In this document: positions 54,984 through 62,374 of the stretch, piece by piece
Layout of the letters: the number at the start of each line of letters is the position of its first letter
Numbering within the stretch: the stretch's first letter is position 1
Source: Alphaproteobacteria bacterium
GTDB taxonomy: Bacteria; Pseudomonadota; Alphaproteobacteria; Rhizobiales; JAKIUO01
Length of the DNA: 64,000 bases
Reading direction: 5' to 3'
Assembly: GCA_024280895.1 (NCBI GenBank)
Contig: JAJRPI010000018.1
Span: 39,333-103,332 of the forward strand
Notes under the pieces: generated by a model
What the model was told of the DNA's origin: nothing
Seen by the model: the letters and a program-made list of their open reading frames with translations, nothing else
Database searches by the model: none
Made by a program: the position numbers and the translations under genes

Positions 54984-55511
54984 CTACAGGGACGTCGCGG
55001 CGCGCGCTGCTTGATCATACAAGCCTGACAAGGTGCGCAAAAGCCGGGCGGCCATGGTAATTTCGGACGGTACATAGCCGATGGCCTGCAGGGAATTGAC
55101 CAGACATTTTTCGCGAATTTCCCGGTAGCGCATACAGGCCTCTTTGCCTTTGGTGCTTGTTTTGAAAAACTTTTCCTTGCCCTTTTTTGTGCTATCCACC
55201 AGACCGATTTTCTCAAGTTTTTTCAAAGCATAATTGACCGTGTGGGTGTCCTCGACATTCAGCACAAAGCAGATGTCGGCGAGTTTTTTAGCCCGATCGC
55301 GATGATTGCTTGAATGCAGCACTAGAACATCCAGAGCATTTAAATCGGGGAGACCAGCTGCCGCCATGCAGCGGGTCATCCAGCGTTCGAAAGCATTGTT
55401 GGCAATGATCAGGCCAAATTCGAACTCGGACAGCTCGACCGCTTTTTCTGACACCAGGTGCGACGAAGAAATGATCGGGCCGATTTCGTCGATTTTAATT
55501 TTGCTATTCAT
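54984..55511 (-). CDS. Winged-helix DNA-binding regulator (MarR-like)
   Basis: About 175 residues: a helical N-terminus (FEFGLIIANNAFERWMTRCM), then a winged-helix region DLNALDVLVLHSSNHRDRAKKLADI ... VNYALKKLEKIGLVDSTKKGKEKFF. It matches the predicted winged-helix/MarR-like proteins often found beside TRAP transporter genes. The start has AGGTGA five bases upstream and lies 10 bp past the dctM stop. It is probably the repressor of the adjacent TRAP operon and perhaps of the divergent pxp genes. Confidence 0.85.
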   Translation of the reverse strand: MNSKIKIDEIGPIISSSHLVSEKAVELSEFEFGLIIANNAFERWMTRCMAAAGLPDLNALDVLVLHSSNHRDRAKKLADICFVLNVEDTHTVNYALKKLEKIGLVDSTKKGKEKFFKTSTKGKEACMRYREIREKCLVNSLQAIGYVPSEITMAARLLRTLSGLYDQAARAATSL

Positions 55512-55521
55512 TTTTCACCTA

Positions 55522-56823
55522 TTAAGCCCCCATCAGATTGGGGAGATATGTGACGATTTGAGGAAAGACAACAATTAATGCAAGGGCCAGTAAAAGTAGC
55601 ATAAAGAACGGCAGTGCGGCCTTGGCGACTTGCAAAATATTGCGGCCAGTGAGGGACTGTATGACAAACAGGTTGAAGCCAACAGGGGGCGTGATTTGTG
55701 ACATCTCCACGACAATCACCACATAGATGCCAAACCACAAGGGATCAATACCGGCCTGTTCAACCATCGGTAGGATCACCGAAGTCGTCAGAACGACGAC
55801 AGAAATTCCGTCGAGAAAACAACCCAGTATGACAAAAAATACGGTGAGCGCCGCCAGCAGGGCATAGGGGGAGAGATGCAGAGCGCCAATCCATCCTGCC
55901 AGCATGCGCGGGATGCCGGTAAAGCCCATTGAGACTGTGAGAAAGGCGGCACCAGCCAGAATGAAAGCAATCATCGCCGAGGTTTTTGTGGCCCCCATCA
56001 AGCCATCCATAAAGGTCTGGCGGGTCAGCGAGGATGATGACCAGGACAAAATAAGCGCTAGCACAACGCCAACGGCTGCCGCATCTGTTGGTGAGGCGAT
56101 GCCCGCATAGATCGAGCCGATGACCCCGGCGATAAGCAGCATAACAGGTATCAAGCGGCGCGACCTGCGCAGCTTTTCTCGTAGAGGCAAGGACGGGTCG
56201 GCTGGTGGCAATTTGTCGGCATTGAGCAATGACCAGACAATCACATACCCAACGAACAAGGTGACCAGTAAAATGCCGGGCAAGACGCCAGCTACAAACA
56301 GGCGGGCGATTGACTGCTCGGTGGCAACGCCGTAAACGATCAATATAATCGAAGGGGGAATAAGCAGGCCAAGCGTTGCCGATCCAGCAAGTGTTCCAAG
56401 GATCAAGCTTTCGGGATATTTGCGCTTGGATAATTCGGGAATGGATAATTTTCCGATGGTGGCAGCGGTCGCGGCAGAGGAGCCAGAAACGGCAGCAAAG
56501 ATCCCGCATCCAAAAATATTGACATGCAACAAGCGCCCGGGCAACCGGTTCATCCAGGGCGAAAGTCCCGTGAACATATCTTGCGATAAGCGGGATCGAA
56601 ACAAAATCTCGCCCATCCAGATAAACAGGGGCAAGGCGGCTAAAGCCCAACTGTTACTGGCCCCCCAAACGGTGGTTGCAAGAACTTGCCCAAGGGGGGC
56701 CTCGGTAAATAAAGCCATGCCAACCATGCCAACAATCATTAAGGAAAAGGCGACCCATACACCGGTTCCCAGCAGAAAGAACAAAACGGTTAGCAAGAGT
56801 AATGTGAGATAAATCTGGTCCAT
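55522..56823 (-). CDS. dctM: TRAP transporter large permease (DctM)
   Basis: The 433-residue large membrane subunit of a tripartite ATP-independent periplasmic transporter. About twelve hydrophobic segments are seen, with the family blocks AALPLFIWMGEILFRS, GCGIFAAVSGSSAATAATIG, GSATLGLLIPPSIILIVYGV and EMSQITPPVGFNLFVIQ. It follows the small permease by nine bases. Operon order is dctP-dctQ-dctM-regulator. Transport is driven by a sodium gradient in the family. Confidence 0.94.
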   Translation of the reverse strand: MDQIYLTLLLLTVLFFLLGTGVWVAFSLMIVGMVGMALFTEAPLGQVLATTVWGASNSWALAALPLFIWMGEILFRSRLSQDMFTGLSPWMNRLPGRLLHVNIFGCGIFAAVSGSSAATAATIGKLSIPELSKRKYPESLILGTLAGSATLGLLIPPSIILIVYGVATEQSIARLFVAGVLPGILLVTLFVGYVIVWSLLNADKLPPADPSLPLREKLRRSRRLIPVMLLIAGVIGSIYAGIASPTDAAAVGVVLALILSWSSSSLTRQTFMDGLMGATKTSAMIAFILAGAAFLTVSMGFTGIPRMLAGWIGALHLSPYALLAALTVFFVILGCFLDGISVVVLTTSVILPMVEQAGIDPLWFGIYVVIVVEMSQITPPVGFNLFVIQSLTGRNILQVAKAALPFFMLLLLALALIVVFPQIVTYLPNLMGA

Positions 56824-56832
56824 TGGATATTG

Positions 56833-57417
56833 CTATTCCCCCGATACCGTAGAGCTGGGGAGAGGGGGGTCACCTTGCAGTAGATTTTCCCCCTTGTCGG
56901 TGTAGCTTGGGTCGTTTCCTTTGAGGACATCGACAAATTCATCTATGAGCGCAATGGTCAAGATGACCAGCCCTGTCAACATGGCGGTTTGCGGGATCCA
57001 GATGGGGACGGCGATCATGCCAGCGGAAAGATCGTGGAATTTATGAGATTCGTAAACCAGGTGAGCGGCGTACCAGGTGAAATAAGCGCTTGCCGCCAGA
57101 GCTAGTGCCAGGCACCATAATTCAATAAAATGCCGGGTCTTTGGGCCAGCGTTTGCGATGAATAATGAGACCCTGATATGCCCGCCCTCACGCAAGGTAT
57201 AAGCAAGCGCCAGAAAAGAAGAGGCCGCAAGAAAAAAGCCGGTGAAATCTGCGTAAGAGGGGATCGCCAGACCAATCGCTGAGCCGGTGGTCATTTTGGC
57301 GATGCGATCAACAAGGTTGAGAATGACCTGGGCAAATACCAGCAGGCAGATCGAGGCAATAAAAGTGGCGGCAAGCCAGCCACTCCATCTATATAAATTA
57401 TCGAGAAAGCGGCGCAT
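56833..57417 (-). CDS. dctQ: TRAP transporter small permease (DctQ)
   Basis: About 194 residues with four hydrophobic segments (WLAATFIASICLLVFAQVIL, DFTGFFLAASSFLALAYTL, ELWCLALALAASAYFTWYA, TAMLTGLVILTIALIDEF) and the LREGGHIRVSLF motif of DctQ. The ATG at 57417 (MRRFLDNLYRW) is chosen over a longer frame that adds a non-family N-terminus and overlaps the upstream hairpin. The tail is acidic and proline-rich. Confidence 0.9.
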   Translation of the reverse strand: MRRFLDNLYRWSGWLAATFIASICLLVFAQVILNLVDRIAKMTTGSAIGLAIPSYADFTGFFLAASSFLALAYTLREGGHIRVSLFIANAGPKTRHFIELWCLALALAASAYFTWYAAHLVYESHKFHDLSAGMIAVPIWIPQTAMLTGLVILTIALIDEFVDVLKGNDPSYTDKGENLLQGDPPLPSSTVSGE

Positions 57418-57454
57418 GAGAAATCTTCTTGCGATAAAGGGAGTGGGGGGTGCT

Positions 57455-57481
57455 GAGGCGGCAATCAATGTTTGCCGCCTC
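57455..57481 (-). promoter_or_regulatory. Intercistronic stem-loop between dctP and dctQ
   Basis: GAGGCGGCAA and TTGCCGCCTC form a perfect 10-bp stem with a seven-base loop. No T run follows on the minus strand. Such hairpins after the binding-protein gene stabilise its message or partly stop transcription, so that DctP is made in excess over the membrane subunits. Confidence 0.7.
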
Positions 57482-57501
57482 AACAAGTTCGTTGTTATTT
57501 T

Positions 57502-58473
57502 TTATTTTGCGTAGGCTGCAAGGATCGCTTCGCCTTCTTTTCCAGCCTTCTTTTTCCAGTCGGCCATCATTTTGGCACCGATGGCTTTGAGGCCATCCAT
57601 CAAGGGAGCGCTGGGTGTGACGATTTTAATACCGTTCTTTTTAAGAATAGCGGTTTTTGTCGCCGCTTCCGCCTTGCTCATTTCCCAGCCTCTGGTTTCC
57701 GCTTTTTTGGCAGAGGCAAGAACGGCGTCTTGCACATCCTTATCCAGACGGCGGAAAGCCTTTTTGTTCATCACCACAACATTTTTGGGGACCCATGCCT
57801 GAATATCCGTATAAACGGTGACATAATCCCAGGCTTTGGAATTGGCGCCAGTTGAAGGAGACGTGATCATTGCTTCGACCCGTCCAGTGGCAAAGGCTTG
57901 AGGAATATCTGGCACTTGCACCTGTGTTGGCGCCGCTCCGGCATGTTTGACAAATTTCTCAAGAGTTGGATTATATGTGCGAAATTTCAGCCCCTTGAGA
58001 TCATCAACCGTATTGATGTCTTTCTTGGTGTAAAGGCTTTGTCCAGGCCACGGCACGGAAAACAGGACCATCAGCCCTTGCTTGTCGAGCAGTTTCTCAA
58101 CCGCTGGCCGTTGCGCCGCCCAGAGTTTGGCTGCATCTTTATAGTTGGTGGCAAGAAATGGCTGTGTATCAATACCAAAGGCCGGATTTTCATTGGCCAG
58201 TAGCCCCATGAAAAATTCGCCGATGGGAACCTGACCACCGCGAACAGCTCCTTTGATTTCCTTGTGCTTGAACAAGGAGCCCGCCGTATGCAGCTTGATT
58301 GTCAGCTTGCCTTTACTGGCTGTCGCGACATCTTTTGCAAAAGCCGCGATATTTTGGGTGTGGAATGTTTTGTCTGGATATGGCGTTGGCATATCCCATG
58401 ATGCTGCGTGTCCCATGCTGGTCGCGCCGAGTAGCGCAATGCCGGAAATTGCCATTTTTAAAAGGGTTCTCAT
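57502..58473 (-). CDS. dctP: TRAP transporter substrate-binding protein (DctP)
   Basis: A signal peptide (LLKMAISGIALLGATSMGHA) precedes a DctP-family binding protein of about 300 residues. The family blocks are IAAFAKDVATASKGKLTIKLH, GQVPIGEFFMGLLANENPAF and LKGLKFRTYNPTLEKFVKHAGA, whose arginine normally binds a substrate carboxylate. The ATG at 58473 has GGGAGA six bases upstream. It is transcribed away from the 5-oxoprolinase genes with about 150 bp between them, which suggests that the ligand is 5-oxoproline (pyroglutamate); DctP6/DctP7 of Bordetella are known to bind this compound. Confidence 0.9.
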   Translation of the reverse strand: MRTLLKMAISGIALLGATSMGHAASWDMPTPYPDKTFHTQNIAAFAKDVATASKGKLTIKLHTAGSLFKHKEIKGAVRGGQVPIGEFFMGLLANENPAFGIDTQPFLATNYKDAAKLWAAQRPAVEKLLDKQGLMVLFSVPWPGQSLYTKKDINTVDDLKGLKFRTYNPTLEKFVKHAGAAPTQVQVPDIPQAFATGRVEAMITSPSTGANSKAWDYVTVYTDIQAWVPKNVVVMNKKAFRRLDKDVQDAVLASAKKAETRGWEMSKAEAATKTAILKKNGIKIVTPSAPLMDGLKAIGAKMMADWKKKAGKEGEAILAAYAK

Positions 58474-58626
58474 AATACATCTCCCAGGTGTTAAGAAATA
58501 TTTTTGTTGCTTGAGTTGATTGCAACTCATCTTGGTAAAGATGCGACATTTTGTCAATAAAATATCGACAAAATGATATAAATGCGCTTATATGTTATGT
58601 AACTTAGGCGCCAATCGGTCCATTTA

Positions 58627-59433
58627 ATGTTCGTAAGTAAAACAAAGGGGCCGGTGTTAGAATTGAATGGTTTTTTAAAAATGCAACCGCTCGAGGCATA
58701 TGAACATCCAAGATTAATCATGGTGGGTGAAGCCTTGCTGATCGTCGAGTTCGGGGCCAGGCTGTCCCCTGACATCAATGATATCGTCATTGCCTTTGAT
58801 CACTTCTTGCAAGACAATCCCTTGAGAGGGTTGCTCGAAAGCGCCCCGATGAACAAATCGGTTGCGCTGCGTTTTGATCCTTTGCAGGTGCCGCCACGTC
58901 AGTTTCGAGACAGTGTTATGGAGCTTGTGGCAGCCTTTGACGCGGCCACGTCTGTTGCGGGCATGAAGACCAGGCGCTGGCATTTTCCTGTTTATTATGG
59001 TGGGGATACGGGACCGGATCTGGCGAGGATCGCTGATCAGGCATCTATGTCCGAGCAAGAAATTATCACCGCCCATCACTCGCTTGTTCAGCGGGTCTTT
59101 ATGATCGGATTTGCGCCTGGGTTCTTATATACCGGCATGCTGCCAGAAATGTTTAAACTGCCCAGATTGCCAGAGATCAAACCAAGAGTGTTGGCGGGGT
59201 CTGTTTCAGTGGCGATCGGTCAGACAGTCATATCGTCAACGCCCAATCCAACCGGCTGGCACGTCATTGGCACGACGCCGTTTCGCAACTTTGATCCTGA
59301 CCGCGACCCGCCTTTTTTGATTGGAGCTGGAGACGAGATCGCCTTTTATGCGATTGATCAAGAGCAATATAAGGATTTGCGTCAGACCGCTCATAAGGGA
59401 GTTGAGGAAATGGCGCGTGAGGAGGCCGTATGA
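58627..59433 (+). CDS. pxpB: 5-oxoprolinase subunit PxpB (KipI-like)
   Basis: About 268 residues. The PxpB/KipI core is seen in MVGEALLIVEFGARLSPDINDIVIAF, VYYGGDTGPDLARIADQ, and FMIGFAPGFLYTGMLP with the later RVLAGSVSVAIGQTVIS. PxpABC together split 5-oxoproline to glutamate at the cost of ATP. The first ATG lacks a good ribosome binding site; ATG 58681 is an alternative. It overlaps pxpC by four bases (ATGA). Confidence 0.93.
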   Translation: MFVSKTKGPVLELNGFLKMQPLEAYEHPRLIMVGEALLIVEFGARLSPDINDIVIAFDHFLQDNPLRGLLESAPMNKSVALRFDPLQVPPRQFRDSVMELVAAFDAATSVAGMKTRRWHFPVYYGGDTGPDLARIADQASMSEQEIITAHHSLVQRVFMIGFAPGFLYTGMLPEMFKLPRLPEIKPRVLAGSVSVAIGQTVISSTPNPTGWHVIGTTPFRNFDPDRDPPFLIGAGDEIAFYAIDQEQYKDLRQTAHKGVEEMAREEAV

Positions 59434-60479
59434 TGCGGGCGCTGAAAGTATTAAAAGCTGGTTCTTATGTGTCTGTGCAAGATCTGGGGCGTTCTGGTTG
59501 GCTGCGCTCTGGCGTCTCACAAGGGGGCGTGATGGATGCGCGTGCGCTAGAGGAGGGGCGATTGCTGGTGGGCAATGAACGCGGTCTTGCTGTGCTTGAA
59601 ATGCTGGGGCTTGGTGGTAGCTATGAAGCGATTGGCAGCCCGCTCACGCTGGCGCTCACCGGCGCCAGTTTTTTGGCCAAGGTCGAGGGGAAAACCATTG
59701 AGCCCTTGACCAGTTTTACGCTTCAACCGGGGCAGGTGCTGGAAACAGGTTCTGCAAAAAGCGGCAATTACGGCACGCTATCGATTGCGGGCGGCATTGA
59801 TGTCAAACCAGTGCTAGGCTCGCGATCAACGCATATACGTGCAGGGTTTGGAGGGTTTGAAGGACGCCTCTTGCAAGAAGGAGATGTACTGCCCATTGGC
59901 GAATCCGCGGATCGAATAGGTGCCTTGTCTTTGGTGCTTGAAAAGCGGCAGTTAAGCGCGAAAATCAGAATAATCTGGGGGGTACAAGCCTCATTGTTTG
60001 ATGCCGATGAGTTGCAGCGTTTTGTCGATACCAAATTCGAGATCACCCATGAGATTGACCGGATGGGGGCGCGCCTTGCAACTGATGCTGCGCCCATTCA
60101 TTCAGATAAAGGCTTGGTGGCCATTTCGGGGGCGATTGCGCTTGGTGATATTCAGGTGACGGGAGGTGGTCGCCCCGTTGTTTTGCTGGCGGACCGCCAA
60201 CCAACCGGCGGCTATCCGCGCATCGGCACCATCATAGCAGCGGATCTGTCAAATTTTGTCCAGAGGCGAGCTGGTGCCAGTGTGCAGTTTTACCCGGTCT
60301 CTGAAGAGGAGGCCATTGAGGCTTATGGTCAAATGCACGCTGATCTGGCTGCCTTGCCGCAACAACTTGTCAAAGGCTTTGGCGATCCATACGACTCGCA
60401 TAGACTATTGTCACAAAATCTGATCAGTGGTGCTGTTGGAAGCGTTCAAAATGCAAGTGACAAGGATCGTTTCTCATGA
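59430..60479 (+). CDS. pxpC: 5-oxoprolinase subunit PxpC (biotin-dependent carboxyltransferase-like)
   Basis: A 349-residue protein with the family signature LKVLKAGSYVSVQDLGRSGW, RSGVSQGGVMDARALEEGRLLVGN, GTLSIAGGIDVKPVLGSRST, and VVLLADRQPTGGYPRIGTI. The fold is shared with the AHS2 domain of urea carboxylase. It overlaps pxpB upstream and pxpA downstream by four bases each, so the three genes form a coupled operon in the order B-C-A. Confidence 0.94.
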   Translation: MMRALKVLKAGSYVSVQDLGRSGWLRSGVSQGGVMDARALEEGRLLVGNERGLAVLEMLGLGGSYEAIGSPLTLALTGASFLAKVEGKTIEPLTSFTLQPGQVLETGSAKSGNYGTLSIAGGIDVKPVLGSRSTHIRAGFGGFEGRLLQEGDVLPIGESADRIGALSLVLEKRQLSAKIRIIWGVQASLFDADELQRFVDTKFEITHEIDRMGARLATDAAPIHSDKGLVAISGAIALGDIQVTGGGRPVVLLADRQPTGGYPRIGTIIAADLSNFVQRRAGASVQFYPVSEEEAIEAYGQMHADLAALPQQLVKGFGDPYDSHRLLSQNLISGAVGSVQNASDKDRFS

Positions 60480-61240
60480 CCTCAATTGACCTCAATGCTG
60501 ATCTTGGTGAAAGCTTTGGTTCTTTGCGCATGCGCAATGATGCCGCGATGCTGGATATTGTCACGAGTGCCAATATTGCTTGCGGATTTCATGCCGGCGA
60601 TTCGTTGCAAATGAGCGAGGTCACGGAGCTGGCGTTGAAAAACAACGTGGTGATTGGTGCTCATCCGGGCTTTAATGATCGCCGCGGTTTTGGCCGCCGT
60701 CGCCTCAATGATATTCCAGACAAGCAGCTCTCGGCCGATCTCATTTATCAGATCGGTGCCTTGCAGGCGATTGCCAGCGCCAAAGGGGGCAAGGTTTCTC
60801 AGATAAAGCTGCATGGGGCGCTTGCCAATATGGTTTGTGAGGATTTGAAACTGGCGCAATTATGCGTGCAGGCGATCAGCGCCATTGACAAGAACCTTGC
60901 CATATTGGTGATGCCGGGCACGCAGCTGGAAAAAGCAGCCAAGCTTAAAGGCTGCCCTATCATTCGCGAAATTTATGCGGACAGAGCTTATAATGAAGAC
61001 GCAACTTTGGTCTCGCGCGATGAAACCGGAGCCATGATCGAGGATCCGCACCTGGCAGCAGATCGCATGCTTGATGTGTTGGAAAGCGGCATGATCACTT
61101 CTATCAGCGGCAAGCGCATTGAGCTGAAGGGAGACAGTATTTGCGTGCATGGCGACAATCCGCATGCCATCAAAATGGCCCAAGCAATCCGCGAGCGGTT
61201 GGACAAGGGCGGCATTCGCGTTGAAAAATGTTCGTTATAG
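60476..61240 (+). CDS. pxpA: 5-oxoprolinase subunit PxpA (LamB/YcsF family)
   Basis: A 254-residue protein of the LamB/YcsF family. Landmarks are DLNADLGESFGSL at the start, SANIACGFHAGD, VIGAHPGFNDRRGFGRR, IKLHGALANMVCEDL, REIYADRAYNEDATLVSRDE and ICVHGDNPHA at the end. With PxpB and PxpC it hydrolyses 5-oxoproline. The length is normal. Confidence 0.96.
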   Translation: MTSIDLNADLGESFGSLRMRNDAAMLDIVTSANIACGFHAGDSLQMSEVTELALKNNVVIGAHPGFNDRRGFGRRRLNDIPDKQLSADLIYQIGALQAIASAKGGKVSQIKLHGALANMVCEDLKLAQLCVQAISAIDKNLAILVMPGTQLEKAAKLKGCPIIREIYADRAYNEDATLVSRDETGAMIEDPHLAADRMLDVLESGMITSISGKRIELKGDSICVHGDNPHAIKMAQAIRERLDKGGIRVEKCSL

Positions 61241-61283
61241 AGGGACAGTTCGACAAGAACGCTGTTTTTTGGCGGCTATTTGA

Positions 61284-62297
61284 CTAATGGCCGTCACTAT
61301 CCCCTTCAATGTCGAACGGCCATTTAGAGATGCCGCCTTTCATCGAAACGGCCGATATGCCTTGTTGGGCCAACAGATAGGCGGCGGCTTTTGATCGCCG
61401 ACCTGAGCGGCAATAAACGACATGCTTGCATTGTGGATCCAGTTGCGAGAATTGCTCGCGGATATTATCAAGCGGGATCAGTTTGGCACCCCCGTTTATC
61501 AGCTCAAGCGCTGGTTCGGCTTCCACTTCATCAAGAAAGCTGGCGCGCAGATATTTATTGAACATCTCATGCTCGAGCTCTAGGACACCCCCCGTTTGTG
61601 TCATGCGGACCGTGGCGTTGCGCAAGCCATTTTGTAACAAAGCTTCCTCCCCAAAAGCATCGCCTTTGGACAAGGTGGCAACGAGCTGGGCTGGCTCATC
61701 CTCCATAGGATCTTTGCGCCAGACCTCTGCCGTGCCGCTCTCCATGATATAAAAATGTTTGCCTTGCTCTCCTTGGGTGACAATGGTGGTACCAGCTTCA
61801 CATAATCGGGGCGTGAGCGTTTGCGCACAATCTATGAGTTGCCTTGGCGAAAGGGCGGTAAATGCGGGGGTTTCCGTTAGCCAGAACAGGCGTTTTCGTA
61901 GTGCTGGAGGCCGGTCAGACAGCTCGTTTAAAACAGCTGTGCGCGACAGCGCAAGATCAATGCGGGCCCCATCCAGAAAGATCACTTTCGAGCGCCGGTC
62001 AAAATAAAGATGACTGCCATCCAGAGCATAGATAAGAGCGATATCGCGGTCGAGTTCAGCATTTTTTTTCAAAGCGCCGATGGGATGATTATCGCGATCG
62101 CGCCGCAACTGAATTTCCCCCTCAAGAAGGCCGATATATTCATTGTCTGTGAGGGGCATTGTTTCCCCCGGCTGGCCATGATGAATGGTCGCGGTGGCAA
62201 CAATCTCTTTTAGTAAAGTCGTTGGGATATCCGCGAACATCTGAACGGAAGATATGAGATTTGTGAGGGCCTGAAGACTATCGGCTGTTGGTTTCAT
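61284..62297 (-). CDS. Cyclic-nucleotide-binding domain and rhodanese fusion
   Basis: Residues 20-130 form a degenerate first cNMP-binding-like domain. Residues 140-250 form a second, better one (LCEAGTTIVTQGEQGKHFYIMESGTAEVW ... GDAFGEEALLQNGLRNATVRM). A C-terminal rhodanese domain follows (HVVYCRSGRRSKAAAYLLAQQGISAVSMKGG), whose persulfide cysteine is in YCRSG. The classic cNMP phosphate-binding cassette is kept only in part (FGEEALLQNGLRNATV). It is soluble and cytoplasmic. It lies 77 bp downstream of the SulP permease gene on the same strand, so it may be co-transcribed with it. Confidence 0.85.
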   Translation of the reverse strand: MKPTADSLQALTNLISSVQMFADIPTTLLKEIVATATIHHGQPGETMPLTDNEYIGLLEGEIQLRRDRDNHPIGALKKNAELDRDIALIYALDGSHLYFDRRSKVIFLDGARIDLALSRTAVLNELSDRPPALRKRLFWLTETPAFTALSPRQLIDCAQTLTPRLCEAGTTIVTQGEQGKHFYIMESGTAEVWRKDPMEDEPAQLVATLSKGDAFGEEALLQNGLRNATVRMTQTGGVLELEHEMFNKYLRASFLDEVEAEPALELINGGAKLIPLDNIREQFSQLDPQCKHVVYCRSGRRSKAAAYLLAQQGISAVSMKGGISKWPFDIEGDSDGH

Positions 62298-62374
62298 AAT
62301 ATATTTTCAACTTTGTTCAGTGGGATCAAAAATCTGTAATGGAATATTGGTGGCGGCAATGGGATCATATCTTG

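Noticed and set aside
55760..56650. Open frame of 296 codons on the minus strand
   Set aside because: It is a second frame inside dctM, rich in Arg, Cys and His, with no membrane pattern; dctM in the other frame is clearly the real gene.
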